Positions 32,722 to 44,932 of a stretch of 64,000 nucleotides of DNA are shown piece by piece; positions within the stretch are counted from its first letter, which is position 1; each line of letters opens with the position of its first letter. Under the pieces are notes generated by a model that did no database searches, had not been told where the DNA came from, and saw only the letters and a list, made by a program, of their open reading frames with translations. The translations under genes were made by a program, and so were the position numbers. The stretch lies in contig JANFAH010000017.1 of NCBI GenBank assembly GCA_024663395.1, positions 620,001 through 684,000 of the forward strand. The letters run 5' to 3'. Source of the DNA: Pisolithus tinctorius. Its lineage: Eukaryota; Basidiomycota; Agaricomycetes; Boletales; Pisolithaceae.

Positions 32722-33435
32722 TGTCATAACCGTGCATTTGTCATAGGTCTTTGCTCACTCTGCAACCTTTTCCGCCAGTCATCCACTCACTCCACACCAA
32801 CTCTGCCCAACTTCTGTTGGTTGCGAGCCATCTCCACTCCGACTGCTGTCGGACTTGTGTTGCTCTCCTACTGGACTGAGCGGTCCATTCTCTGAGGGGT
32901 CATGTGACTACCTTCGCAGTCAGGTACTCCGCAGTGCGCTCACTGCATGGTCCAGCACCTGGACTATTTCCTTTTCTGGATGTTCTGTGTTACCCATTTG
33001 TATGTCCTCCATCTACCCTTCATTCATTGTCCAGGAAGTTTTACTTGAAAATTTATGAGTCTCCATATGACAGTTCCGATTCCAATTACTGTACCTCTGT
33101 AGCAGTATAAAAACATGTACTGTACTCCGCTGTTCTTCAGTACGAATATCAACTTAGTTCCTACTCCCTCTGATTCCATCTTCTGTCTGTCAGAGTTATC
33201 TCTGACTCTCCATCTGTACTCTCCCTCTGAAATACGAGGGCTGAGATCGTGCAAGGGGGTAGCACACAAGCTACACCCAATGCCCTCACTCCGCTCTGCC
33301 TTTGCTTCAGCGGTCTTCGTCTCTGCCAACACTCCGCTAGTTGGAGTTCTGTTCCTGTGTGTCAGACTTGCTTCCGGACCCTCCTCTAGACCTTGTTTAG
33401 CATCAGAGTTGGTCGGAGTAGGCCCAGACTTGACA
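32722..33435 (+). repeat. 3' LTR of chromovirus A1 (714 bp)
   Basis: Same length and ends as 25301-26014. Differences are mostly single transitions at former CpG sites (e.g. GTGCGTTCATC versus GTGCATTTGTC). Confidence 0.93.
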
Positions 33436-33440
33436 GGTTG
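33436..33440. repeat. Target-site duplication GGTTG (right of A1)
   Basis: Exact partner of 25296-25300. The interrupted target reads ...CACACTGGTTG/CAACAGAGACACC. Confidence 0.92.
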
Positions 33441-36400
33441 CAACAGAGACACCAGCAGAGTTTAGAGTTGAGAGGAGAGAAGTGGGGGACCCTTTAGCTA
33501 ACCTCCCTCAGATACCAGTTAAACCCCCAGAGTTCACACTGGGGGAATGACTTAACCTGGAGTGAGCAGACAAGTTTGAATGGGACCCAGGCAGATTTTT
33601 GTGGCTTGAAGAACTCAAACTAGTCAGGTGGCTAGTATGGATCCATGAGAAGGCTTTTGCTTGGGACGCAAGCAAAAGGGGAACATTCAGAGAGGATATG
33701 TTCCCACCTCTCAAGATTCTGACAGTCCCACACAAACCATGGGTGTATCAGAATATACCCATTCCACCAGCAATCTATGGGGACATCGTGCAAATAATCA
33801 AGGAAAAGATTGCAGCAGGAGTTTACAAACTGTCAACTTCGTCTTATCGATCGAGATGGTTTTGTGTAGTGAAGAAGGATGGGAAATCATTACAGCTGGT
33901 CCATGACTTACAGCCACTCAATGCAGTTTCGATACAGGATTCAGGAGTTCCCCTGCACATGGACAGTATTGCAGAAGAGTTTGCAGGACATTCAGTGTAT
34001 GGCATGTATGACCTTATGGTCAGTTATGACCACCAAGTGATCCACGAAGACTATCGAGACCTTACGACCTTTCAAATGCCAATTGGCACGTTCAGGTTGA
34101 CCAAACTCCCCATGGGCTATATGAATGCTGTACAAGTGTTCCATGGGGACGTGTCGTTTACACTCAGGGAGGAAACACTGGAAGTAACCATGCCATTTAT
34201 TGATGACATACCAGTAAAAGGACCACAGTCAAGGTACATGTGAGCAGATGGAACATATGAAACAATCCAAGGGAATTTGGGAATCAGGAGGTTCATGCGG
34301 GAGCACCTCGTCAATACTAATCAAATTCTACAGTGCCTCGAACATGTTGGAGCTACTGTCTCTGCAAAGAAATTTGCAGTGGTGGTCCCATCTATCACTG
34401 TAGTGGGACACAAGGTCTTGTACAAAGGCCGAATACCCAATGAATCCAAGGTACAGAAGATTCGAGATTGGCCCTACTGCAAGAACATCACAGAAGTGCA
34501 AGGCTTTTTAGGCCTCTGCAGCTACTGTCACATCTTCATCCGAGACTATGCAAAAAGAGCAAAACCGTTGATCAAGTTGACCAAGAAGGGAGTAGTCTTC
34601 AGATTCAATGAAGTACACAAAGCAGCAATGGACAACTTGAAGGAAGTGCTTGCCAACTTGCCAGCATTAAGACCGATAGATTACAAGTCAGGACAGCGAG
34701 TCATTTTGGCTGTTGACACCTCGCACATGGCAGTAGGCTACCTGCTTTTACAGGTCAGAGAAGATTCGAAGCATTATCTGTCAAGGTTCAGATTGATTGC
34801 ATTCAACAAAAGGGAAAGTCGTTATAGCCAGGTGAAGCTAGAGTTGTTTGGCCTATTTTGTGTGCTTCGGGACATACACAACCACATATTCAGAGTTAAA
34901 GATTTAGCTGTGGAAGTTGATGCCAAGTACATCAAGGGTATGATCAATAACCCTGACCTGCAACCGAATGTGACCATCAATCGATGGATTGCTGGTATAC
35001 TCCTCTTTGAGTTTGAACTGATACACGTACCAGCAGAGAAGCATAGAGGCCTGGACAGGTTATCGAGGAGACCTCGAGTGAATGAGGATCTGGAACCAGA
35101 AGATGATTATGAAGATTGGATCAACAAGGTAGGATCATTCACAGTCGAACTCCTCAACCCTCAGCAAGGTGAACGAGAAGAAGCTTTCTTCCAAAGTCGA
35201 AAGGTAGTCAAACTGAAACTAGGATGGAACACCTACATTGGAGAACAGAGATCAGAGAGGTCGAGCAAAGTGACCAAGACCCAGGTGGTTTTATCACAGG
35301 CATCAGGGATGGATGCTACCACTGATATAGAAATCCCTAGGACAGAGAAAGAGAAGTGACAAGACGAACAGTTGGAAGTAGTTTGCAAGTTCCTCGAAGA
35401 TCAACAGTGACTGCCTGGAATGTTGGACTTGGATCTGAACTCGTTAATCAAATATGTGGTGAGATTCTTCCTGAAGAACAGAGAACTGTGGCACCAGGAA
35501 CTGAGGGGACAGCATCAAGTAGTACCAGCATATGAGAAATGTCTGGAGTTGATGAAGCAAGTGCATGACGATTTGGGTCACAAGGGAGTGTTCCCCACTA
35601 AGTTGAGATTACTGATTCACTTCTGGTGGCCATCACTAGATTGAGATGTATGATGGTTCCTCTGTACCTGCCACAAGTGTCAAATTCGACACATGGACAA
35701 GATCCATATCCCACCAGTTGTAGCCATGCCCAAGCCTCTGTTTTGCAAGGTGTACATGGATTCAATGGTGATGCCAAAGTCAAATGGGTTCTGGTACATA
35801 GTACAAGCTAGGTGTTCTCTGACTTCGTATCCTGAGTGGCAAATGCTGCGTGCAGAGACAGGACAAACCCTAGGGCGATTCATATTCAAACAGATCTTGT
35901 GTCAGTGGGGTGCCATAGGGGAGATTGTCACAGACAACGGCTCCACGTTCAAACAGGCCCTTGCCTACCTCGCGAAGAAGTACAATATCAGGGATATAAA
36001 GATTTCAGCATATAATTCTCAAGCCAACGGAGTTGTCAAGAGAAGACATCTGACCATTCGAGAAGCTCTCATCAAGACTTGCAAAGGCGAAATAGGCAAA
36101 TGGTCATCATATGCACCGTTGGTGTTCTGGGCTGAAAGGGTGATGACACAAAAGTTGACGAAACTTTCGCCGTATCAGATGGTCCATGGGACCGAGCCAA
36201 GATTGCTGTTTGACTTCACCAAAGCAACTTTTCTGACGAATTGGGACAAGGATAAGTATTCAACCAAAGAACTGATATCATATAGGTGCTGCCAGCTGCA
36301 GCAAAGACAGGAAGACTTACAGCAGGTTCATCAACAAGTATACGAGGCATGGTGCCAGACAGCAAAGGAGTTCAAGCAGAGGGTGAAAGGGTCAATATGA

Positions 36401-36600
36401 AGCTACAAGTTCAAACCCGGAGTGCTAGTCTTAGCTCGCAATATGAGAATCAAGAAGGAACTCAATCGCAAGACAAAACCAAGATACATAGGCCCTATGG
36501 TTGTCATCAGGCAAACTGAAGGGGGTTCATACCTATTAGCTGAGCTTGATGGCTTGATTCCCCAACTTTGATACACTGCTTTTCGCTTACTCCCTTATTA
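33441..36600 (+). pseudogene. pol: Pol of Gypsy element B, 5'-truncated, many TGA codons
   Basis: RT, RNase H and integrase of a second Gypsy lineage common in mushrooms. Gag and protease are missing. Order: pre-RT linker VGDPLANLPQIPVKPPEF (33486), IHEKAFAWDASKRGTF (33642), RT with YRSRWFCVVKKDG (33846) and active site FIDDIPVKGP (about 34196), RNase H with ILAVDTSHMAVGYLL (34703) and VEVDAKYIKGMINNPDLQ (34914), integrase HDDLGHKGV (35567) and CTCHKCQIRHMDK (35666), core with VTDNGSTFKQAL (35927) and AYNSQANGVV (36009), and C-terminal [10 protein letters not shown] and [11 protein letters not shown] (36475-36560). One frame runs through, broken only by TGA (near 33547, 34241, 35357, 35408, 35642, 35651, 36398, 36568). 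Every one fits CGA to TGA. No chromodomain. Confidence 0.85.
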
Positions 36601-37010
36601 TTCTAGGAAACAAATCTCGATAGCAGTAGAAGAACTCATGAACCAAAGTGAAGAAGAACTGCACAGGCTCAAAGAAGAATCAATAGAGAACAAATCGACC
36701 CCCAAAGCCAAAGACATCTTACAAGAAGAGGACATCGAAGAGAGCAAGTCAGGTGAGAGTATCTGAGACCTCCAGTTGTAGATATTAGTGTGCTTGTTCA
36801 ACTGAGGCACTTCGACTATCAGCTCGAATTCAAGCATAATTTGGTGTGGCTTGCACCCTGACTTGCACATTAAGATCAAAAAAAATAAAATAAATAAGTC
36901 ACGACTTTCAGACGATTCAAAAAGCACTGATCAATTCTGTGTTGGACAGGGATATATATGAGGTATGACAACAGGGCTGTTGAAGCCCAGAAAAGAGATA
37001 GTGCAAGATA
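36601..37010 (+). other. Pol C-terminal tail and 3' non-coding part of element B
   Basis: An acidic Glu/Ser-rich tail (ELMNQSEEELHRLKEE) continues the pol frame to about 36765. Then AT-rich sequence including AAAAAAAATAAAATAAATAA follows. No other gene is seen. Confidence 0.5.
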
Positions 37011-37011
37011 C

Positions 37012-38419
37012 TTAATTGTGTGATTTCCTCTTGCCCAAAGCCTTCTTGGACGCAATGTGGCCCTTTGAGGCCTGGTCTAACACTTCAGTCACAGCACAAA
37101 GGGCTTCATGAAGTACAACCAGCATCTCAGTGTTGGAAAGCGAAGGCAGTGAAGGAGGGGAACTGGAAGTCGAAGGGGTTGGTGCTGAGTTAGAAGAGGA
37201 GGCACCAGAAGTCGAAGGGGGAGGAGTTGGACTGGGAGATGGAGACTTGACATGAGCATGTTTCGAAGTGTGAGCAGGCCTTTGGGTGATCTCAACTATG
37301 GGCTTGGCAGGGTAACAAGGAGGGGTGAGAGCAGGAGGAGTAGAACCTGTGCAAAGTGCCTGGACCCAGGCTTGGTACTGTGCCGAGTTGTTCTGGTGTG
37401 ATGTCAGCAAGATGCCTTAGGACAAAAAGAGAGCAGACAACATGCACATATAAGGGGCAAGTATAATGAAGTTGATGACAATGTGCACATTTGAGCCCTA
37501 AGGCTCCAGAGCAGACTGCTTGAGCAACGCAACAACAGTCGCAGGGGATGGGCAGGTAGATGGGGAAACCACCATCCTTCGAAGTACGTTCAACGAGCTT
37601 GATATGCCAATTGGGATGGTAGACTCACCATTGGAGACTGGACTCCCCAAGACAGTCTGCATTCTGGATCTTGAAAAGTCAGCTATGGGACAAAGAAGAA
37701 CAAGAGAAGTTAAAACACACCAAAGGGAAATCAAGAGACATGTGGCCAGTCAATGGAGAGTCGGCAGGAAGATGGTCAAGGCCAGACTCGGAAGTGTTGG
37801 GTGTCTGGCAGGTGGGCATGATAGGGTCTGCAGGTGTGGCAGTGTCTGGGACAGAGACCAGACAATTGGGCGAAATGGTTGGTGTGAGAGGAGAAGGAGG
37901 GTCCAAAGGGCCCGGGAGCGAGGGAGAGGGTGTGTGAGATGGCACAATGGTGGATGTAGATGTGGACATGGATGATGGGGTGTCTGGGAGCGTGTCAAAG
38001 GTTGGAAGGTCAAGAGCAGGGCTGGAGTCCAGTTCCTGGGTGACAATGGTCGCAGGCATGGGCTCTGCAGGGGTGTGGTCGACCAGGGTGGTAGTAGATA
38101 TGGGGGCCAGTTCGTCTTGGACAATGTCAATGGGAGGAGCGTCGACTGGTACTGCAGGAGAAGAGACAGCTTGAGGATCAGGAGCTGTAGGAGCCAGTGA
38201 TGGGCCCTGTAGCGACAGGGTAGTGTCAATGGAACGACTGTCAAGGAAAAGAAAAAGGCCATGCACCATCAACGACCCCAGACATGCCAACAGTGCATTT
38301 CTCGACTCTGTGTCTCCCTGCGACGATCCCAGCAGGAGCTGGAGGATGGAGGCGGTGCATGCGAGGTCATCAGCCGGGATGCCAACATTGGGAGGCGAGT
38401 TGTTGGGGTTGGACAACAT
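37012..38419 (-). pseudogene. Antisense reading frames of element B, Ser/Pro/Thr-rich
   Basis: Two minus-strand open frames follow pol in opposite orientation: 38419-37679 (MLSNPNNSPPNVGIPADD, a short hydrophobic GLFLFL segment, then about 170 residues rich in Ser, Pro, Thr and Asp) and 37410-37012 (a YQAWVQALCTGS start, a Ser/Pro tract, then ALCAVTEVLDQASKGHIASKK with a basic end). They occupy the place held by the antisense gene in chromovirus A. No zinc cluster was found. They may be exons of one gene; I could not settle the splice pattern. Confidence 0.4.
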
Positions 38420-39899
38420 GGGAGTGAGGGTGAGAGAGAAAAAGATGAGGGAGGAAAAATGCTAGAAACATGTGGGGTAGCTTAGATAAGAAGAAGGGGG
38501 AAATGGTGGGAAGTCAATTGAAACAGATTGATTATCACCAGAAATCAGAACCTTCACTCAATGCAGTGGCAGTCTTACAGTTTCAATGCACTCAAAGAGC
38601 CATGGCACTCTCGTTATATTCTAGTCTCTTTTCCTTTTGTATTACAGTGCTCACTAACATACTACACTAGGAAGGATGACAGTCCAAATTCGAATGAGCA
38701 AACTAAGTACAAAGAATGGTGGCCAACTGTGAAGGAAACACTGGGCCACACAACATTCTTGGGTTGTTGCATGTCTACGAAGGGTCACTACAAGAGAGGT
38801 ATGCAGAGCTGGAACAAGCGAGAAGAGACATGAACCAAGTAGAAACAACACTGGATGGGAAGTTAACCAGGGTACCCCAGTGCAAGAAAAAAGTGGATTG
38901 ACAGAGGACAAATGTCTGAGGTCGAGAGAGGGCCTGTATTTGCACCCATCGGGGTCGAAGACCTGTCTTCGAAGCAGGATTGAGAGGCTACCAGTTCAAA
39001 GTGAAGTGTTCTATTGTTGTTCGAATGTATACTACGTCGAGATGTCTTGTTTTCAGCAGGGAAAAAGGCAGAAAGCAGAAGTACATACGAAGAGATGGGG
39101 ATACTAGAAACACAAGTTGAAGGCCACTGGTATCATTATGCGCCATGAAATTCATTCCTGCGCATGAAGCGCAAGTCCAGGGGGACCGAGAAGGGGGGCT
39201 GGAGTACCATAAAAAGGATGTGGTAATGGGCAGAAGAAGTTTCACAGAGGTTCAAGTTTTTGTTTTTCCTGGTTTTGTTCTGCTGGGTTGTCTTAAGGAT
39301 GAAATGGAGTTGAGAGCACACAAAGCACTCTTGTAGGATTGTGAATATGTCACTGATAGAGGGTTTTACAGGTATAAAATAACCTTTGAGCTGGGTCGCA
39401 TATACAGAGGGTTGCTACCCCCAGCTGCTGTGCTGTGTGAATGCCTTGTCGCAATTCTACCACCAGCTGCATTTCGATGAGCCATTCCTACCTCACACCA
39501 CACTCGATTTGTCACTCACTTGTTCATGCATTCGAAGCGCTTTGATCGTCACCAGGGCTAAAAGGCTAGTTTCGGGGGTGTGGAAAATTGAGGGTGCAAG
39601 GTGGTGGAAAAGGTACAGGAGAGTTGGCTGTGAGGGGTCTTGGGGATGTTGGTGAGAGTAAGGGAGAGGTTCGAAGAGCACAGTGTGGTTTGGGATCAAA
39701 GGGGCACGTTGTTGGAGGAAGAGGGGGTATGGTGTGGGGTAGAAGGTGATGCAAGGTACAGTGAGTGAGGGGAAGGCTAGGAGAGACAGAGGGCAAGGGT
39801 GTGAAGGAGAGGTCGGTGAGGATGGGTATGAAGCTGAGGACATCTATGTGGGGAAGGGGGGACAACCAAGGGCAGTTGGCATCTAAACCCCCCCTCAGA
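38420..39899. other. 3' internal region of element B, no gene recognised
   Basis: About 1.5 kb of non-coding sequence with short frames only. It ends ...GGCATCTAAACCCCCCCTCA-GA immediately before TGTAGGGAATG. The same end structure (GCATCTAAATCCCC) precedes the LTR start at 46357 in element D, which marks this as the end of the internal region. Confidence 0.45.
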
Positions 39900-40230
39900 T
39901 GTAGGGAATGCAAACCTTTTCCCTACAAGAAGTCATGCTTCTGTTAGGTCGAAGGGAAGGTTTGAGGGTGAAGAATGTAAGAGAGAGTCGAGGAGGATTC
40001 AGGCTTAGGGGTTGTGGCTGAAAAAGGACTTGGTGTCGAAAAATAGAGAACTGACTAAGCGCATGGGTGGTCATGGCACATGCCACATCACTTAATAACT
40101 AGGGTACAGGAAGGAGAACTACACTACACTAGCTACCACTGTTTACTCTGTGCTCTTGCCTTTGGGAGAGCAAACTTCAGCTCCCTTTTTGCCAAGGTTC
40201 TTCTTTAGGGACAAGATATATTTTTCTCAG
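39900..40230 (+). repeat. Probable 3' LTR (part) of element B
   Basis: Starts TGTAGGGAATGCAAACC and contains TTTTCCCTACA within the first 30 bases, forming a short terminal hairpin. The right border is unclear because element D sequence starts without a visible target duplication. Confidence 0.4.
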
Positions 40231-40247
40231 GCAAGTTCCCTCTTTGT

Positions 40248-40763
40248 TTGTCTAAGGTACTTACCCTGCATCCAGAGCAAAGCCCCTTCAGGGTCGACCC
40301 AACTCAAGCAGAACATACTTCTTCTGGAGTCAGAGTTCTTGGCCATCAGAAATCACATTCTTACATCGGTACCCCCCTCAGACCACATCAGCTTACTACT
40401 CTGCCACAAGGTCATGCAAATGCGGTACAGGTATACCAGGGAGATACTGCATTTGTTCTCCAGGATGAGATCCTGCATCATACCCTGCCCTTCATAGATG
40501 ATGTCCCCATAAAATCCAAGACCACCTGCTATCAGCACACAGACAGGTCCTATGAGACTATCCCAGAGAATCCTGGGATTTGGAAATTTATCTGGAATCA
40601 CTGTATAGTTGTTAACTGTATCCTTCAGTGTTTGCAGAATGTCAGAGCCACCATCTCAGCAAAGAAGTTCATGCTAGCCACTCCATCCGCTGTGATCATT
40701 GGCCACAAGTGCACCTTTGAAGGTCACAATCCTGAAGAAAGCAAAGTGCAGAAGATCCACTGT
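40248..40763 (+). pseudogene. pol: Pol of Gypsy element D, segment 1 (RT, 5'-truncated)
   Basis: The second half of the reverse transcriptase of the same lineage as element B. HANAVQVYQGDTAFVLQDEI leads to the active site FIDDVPIKS (about 40490), then ETIPENPGIWKFIWNH, ATISAKKF and HNPEESKVQKIH. Sequence before about 40380 is scrambled. The segment ends at a 5-bp repeat ACTGT (40759-40763), where a solo LTR is inserted, and continues in frame at 41113. Confidence 0.75.
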
Positions 40764-41112
40764 AAGAAAAGAGATTTGAGAGTGAGGTTGAGAGGATGAC
40801 AAGATCTGAGGGGAAAGAGTTGGCCAAAAGGGGATTCTATAGCCTGGGATTGGATCCTGGTAGTTGTCTGAAGGCTTCTATGGCTGTCTGGGTGCAGGGA
40901 AATGACCTGCTCACACTTGTCTCTTGTCTGTGGTAACTCGTCTATTGTTTTTTTTAAAAAAAACTAACTACATCCAGTACTAGGTAGTGCTGACGAAGCG
41001 ACCAAAATGCGAAATTCTAAGTACCACTAGCAGAAAAAAACACCTAGAATCAAAACTGAATAAAATGAACAAAACAAAACAATTCCCCTAGTAGGGAAAT
41101 TACATTCCCTAC
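40764..41112 (+). mobile_element. Solo LTR inserted in pol of element D (349 bp)
   Basis: Bounded by the direct repeat ACTGT (40759-40763 and 41113-41117). Removing the insert and one repeat joins KVQKIH to CDWPECCNL in the same frame, as in element B (KVQKIRDWPYCKN). The end ATTCCCTACA resembles the ends of the other small LTRs here. It contains TTTTTTTTAAAAAAAA near 40950. Confidence 0.75.
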
Positions 41113-42753
41113 ACTGTGACTGGCCTGAGTGCTGCAACCTGACTCAGGTTCGTGGTTTCCTCAGTGTCTGCAGTGTGCTATGCATCTTCATCAAGGACTT
41201 CGCCAAGATTGCACGGCCGCTGGTCGCACTCACACAGAAGGACATACCATTCACATGGGATGAACTGCAACATGCTGCCATGCAATGGCTTAAGGATGAA
41301 ATTGTAAAGTCACCTGCACTCCGAAGGATTGACTATGAGTGCAGTTGCGAAGTGATTTTAGCAGTTGACACATCGGTAATCGCAGTTGGCTACATCCTCT
41401 ACCAGCTCGGCAAAGATGGCAGACAGTACCTGAGTTGCTTCAGATCCATCACCCTCAATGAAGTGGAAAGCCACTACTCCCAGGCTAAGCTTGAGTTGTA
41501 CAGTCTCTTCTGCACGTTGCACATGGTACATGTATACATCTTTGGTCTTGCTAACTTCACTGTGGAGGTAGATGCAAAGTATATTAAGGGCATGATAAAT
41601 AACCCAGATCTGCAGCCTAACACAATGATCAATTGCTGGATTGCTGGTGTCCTCCTCTTCTTGTTCAAACTCATCCACATTCCCATGGACAGGCATGCCA
41701 GCCCTGATGGCTTATCCCACTGTCCACGGTCAGAGCTCGACCCACTCGAGGATGACGACCATGAGGATTGGCTGGACTGTTTTTACTCTTTCTCTACACA
41801 GGTTGTCAATGACTGCCTGCCTCCTATGTCACTTTCCAGTCAAGATCACCATTCCCTACTGCCACCCGCTTACCATCAGGCGAGCCTCCCACTGCCTGCA
41901 TCCTTCTATCTCGCATTCTCTGCGACTGCTGATGCTAATAACCCTTCTGATACCCCTGACGACCCTGCTATTCCATGGTCTGCGAAAGCTTGGGCACATG
42001 AAGCAAAGATAGAAATGATCTGCACATTCCTCATGACCCGCAAGCAACCTCCTGACCTTACTGATGTGCAGTACTCATCTTTCTTCAATTTGGCTAGCTG
42101 CTTCTTCCTCCTAGATGGAAATCTATGGCATAGAGAACTGCATGGATGGCACCAGCTGGTCATCAACGAATCCAAGCAGTATCATCTCATCAAAGAAGCG
42201 CATGACAACCTTGGACACAAGGGTGTCTTCATGGTCCACACGTGCCTTCTCCTTCGCTTCTGGTGGCCTCTTCTTGTCAAGGATGTGAAGTGGTATGTCT
42301 GCACTTGTCACGAATGCCAGATCTGCCAGATGCAGAAGCTTCATATCCCCCCCACTGTACCCATGATAGGGGGCCTGTTTCATAAAGCTCACATTGACAT
42401 GATGCTGATGCCCAAAGCCAGTGGCTACTGCTACATAGTACAGGCTCGTTGCATGCTCACCTCATATCCTGAATGGCACATGTTGCACATGGAAAATAGT
42501 ACCACACTCATGTCCTTCATCTTCAAGGACATTCTATGCCACTGGGGTCCACTCACTGAGATTGTCACTGACAATAGTCCCACATTCATCCAAGCCTTAG
42601 ATGCCCTATCCATGCAATATCATATCCATCACATCTGTATCTCTCCTTACAACTCTCAGGCTAATGGCATTGTAGAGTGTTGCCACTATGATGTTCGCAA
42701 GGCTATCATGAAGAGCTGTGAGAATGATGACCGCTGCTGGCACACCATTGCAC
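41113..42753 (+). pseudogene. pol: Pol of Gypsy element D, segment 2 (RNase H and integrase)
   Basis: Continuous open frame of over 500 codons. RNase H has ILAVDTSVIAVGYILY (41356) and VEVDAKYIKGMINNPDLQ (41566). A linker with DHEDWLDCFYSF follows. Integrase has HDNLGHKGV (42208), the zinc pair CTCHECQIC (42301), HIDMMLMPK, VTDNSPTFIQAL (42562; Gly to Ser next to the catalytic Asp) and SPYNSQANGIVECCHYD (42640). It ends at the insertion of LTR-D (42754) in CWHTIA. No nonsense codon, unlike element B. Cys and His in place of Arg at many sites indicate CpG decay. Confidence 0.85.
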
Positions 42754-43399
42754 TGTGAGGAATCCACATTCCCTGGACATGTGAGCCCCTATCATTAACC
42801 GTTCCATGGCTGCTGTTACATCCACTCCCCTCTCACATTCACCATTGTTCATGTGCTACCTTCCCATGCCCTCACTCCCTCTCGCACAATGTTATACCCA
42901 CGGCTGCTGTGCTCCAGTCGCTTCTTTTCTCTCGGACTCTTTCTCTTATCACAGTCTCTGTTCCTTTAGCGCTTGTAGTATACCCTTGGCCTCTGTTCAG
43001 CCTGTCTTGTTTGTACGTGCCGTCGCGCAGCTTTCTTTTACCTGTACCTTGTCTTACTTAGGTTCCAGTTTGCCCAGACTCTAAAGCCCTGTACTTAGGT
43101 ACAGAATGATTCCTTTTGGCACTCGGAAGGTCACCACGAGTTTCCTTTACACTTTGTCTACACCGCACGTCTCGCATTCCGCCACACATGAACTATGCAT
43201 ACTGCTCGCATCGCCAGTACTATTCCACGGACTGAGCCATGCATGTCACAAACCACTACCGCTACAAAGCACCGGGTCTCACCTTCTAGTCTTGACAGTC
43301 CAGAATCCCTTGGGACGAGCAATTCATTCCCTTCATTTTTTATTGTTGTTATCTAAGCCATCTAGCTTGTATTATACAGCTACTTGGACTTTTCCTACA
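42754..43399 (+). mobile_element. Solo LTR of family D (646 bp) inserted in pol
   Basis: Starts TGTGAGGAATCCACATTCCC and ends TTTTCCTACA. It is flanked by GCAC (42750-42753 and 43400-43403). Excision restores the reading TIA-HSMFW of the integrase. It is homologous to 46357-46383 plus 54578-55217. The open frame across its 3' boundary (43106 on) is partly LTR sequence and not a real start. Confidence 0.8.
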
Positions 43400-44029
43400 G
43401 CACACTCCATGTTCTGGGCCAAGCGGGTCACCATCTTGAAATCCACAGGTTTATCCCCTTACTTCATGGTACATGGTGTCGAACCACTGTTCCCATTCAA
43501 CCTTGCTGAGGCTACTTTCCTTTTGCCCCTATCCCATGATGATGCGACACTGCTGACTACCACAGAACTGATTGCTTGGTGTGTGCACCAGTTACAGAAG
43601 TGTCAGGATGACCTAGACCAGGTCTGTGACAATGTCCTCCATGCACACTTCCAGTCTATCCAGCAGTTTGAAACTGCCTTTCAGCATCACATTAAAGACC
43701 ATAACTTCATTCCCGGCACCCTCATGCTTGTTCACAACTCCCACATAGAGAAAGAACTGAACCAGAAGATGAAGCCATGGTACACTGGTCCCATGGTCAT
43801 CCTTCATTGGACCACTGGGGGTTCATACCTGCTGGCTGAGTTGAATGGCTCCATCTCCAAACTCCACTTTGCTGCATTCTGCTTACTTCCCTACCACCTG
43901 TGGTCTCAAACCCGCACAACCATGACTTGCATTACTGGGTTGGATGATGAAGAACTAGACCACCTTCTTGAAGAGGCTGAGGATGACCCCACTGATGATG
44001 ATATTGGGGCTTTTGGCTCAGACAGCTGA
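43400..44029 (+). pseudogene. pol: Pol of Gypsy element D, segment 3 (integrase C-terminus)
   Basis: HSMFWAKRVT, STGLSPYFMVHGVEPLFPFN, a long helical QLQKCQDDLDQVCDNV region, then MKPWYTGPMVI and [18 protein letters not shown], and an acidic end (DDEELDHLLEEAEDD). It matches the end of element B pol. No chromodomain. The stop is at 44027-44029. Confidence 0.85.
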
Positions 44030-44932
44030 CTATCCACCCTTTCCAGTAGCCATGGCCTGTTCATTGCACCCTTCCCCCATGCCCTCTTCTCTCATGATAC
44101 CCATACCTTCATCCACAGCTTCACCTGCCTCCCTGTGGCTTCTTCTGCCACCATCATTCCTTCTTCCATGCTGACTGGGGACAGTCAGTGTTCAAAGTCC
44201 CCTGCAGGGGTGACCCACATACCACTTGCTCCATCTGATACCAAACATGGTCCATTTCCTCTTATCTGTTTTACCCCAGGTTTCATCTGGAGACCTCTGT
44301 TCCACCCCAGGTTTCATCCAGTGATTCTAATGATAACTAGTCCTTACACCAAAAACATAAAAACTGCTAACAAAAAGTCAAAAACTGTCCAGAAAAATAA
44401 CAAAACACCAAATAAGTATATAGCTAACATACTGTCTCTCCTATCTCTCTTACTAGTCTCGCTGATACCATCCTTGGCTGCTCTATACTGCGGATACTTG
44501 CAACCACCCAGTGCATTTCTTCTTTGAATGCACAGTCAGCATGCGCCCCTTGATCTGTTTTCCTTTCAGTCTTCCTTCTGTCTCCTTCCAATTGATACAC
44601 AAAGACCATACCAGTTACCCAATAAACAGCCCCTTCACTCCCTCTTTGAGAATCCATCACATCCTACCATCAAGACCATTCCATGAGGACTTACCGATGA
44701 GAGCAGTCAAAAGCCACACAAAGAAGACAAGTCAGGCAGTACCCCACACACTCTACAATACCACAGTCCATCCAGAGCCAGTGCCTTGCTGAGCAGACAG
44801 CAGTCCCTCACAATGCCTTATGTTGCAACTGCACAGAACGAGGAGAGACTTGGTATATTTCCACGCATGGTGTGCAGGACAACAGCTATGCAGGATATGA
44901 TACAACATGGGATCTACAAACAGTGCAATCAT
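44030..44932. other. 3' internal region of element D, no gene seen
   Basis: About 900 bases after the pol stop with short frames only, including CCCTGCAGGGGTG near 44205 and an AT-rich block (44340-44430). Probably 3' non-coding. Confidence 0.4.

Larger units (their letters stand above)
25301..33435 (+). mobile_element. Ty3/Gypsy chromovirus, copy A1 (8135 bp)
   Basis: Complete by structure: two 714-bp LTRs (25301-26014 and 32722-33435), 5-bp target duplication GGTTG, gag, pol in the -1 frame with chromodomain, an extra antisense gene, and a polypurine tract before the 3' LTR. It is defective: pol has several TGA codons, one frameshift and changed catalytic residues. A second, less decayed copy lies at 56382-64000 on the minus strand. 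LTR differences are nearly all CpG transitions, so simple LTR dating would overestimate its age. Confidence 0.93.

Noticed and set aside
23479..40230. Interpretation of LTR-B as the 5' LTR of Gypsy element B
   Set aside because: Pol B ends before an LTR starting TGTAGGG rather than TGTCACACACC, and its gag/protease part is missing. The neighbouring TGGTTGCAAC could be a primer site, but the match is not enough to pair them.
40940..40965. T8A8 tract as an origin or terminator
   Set aside because: It is a simple homopolymer pair inside a solo LTR. No supporting context.
43106..43399. N-terminal half of the open frame 43106-44029
   Set aside because: It is read from solo LTR-D sequence. True pol coding restarts at 43400.
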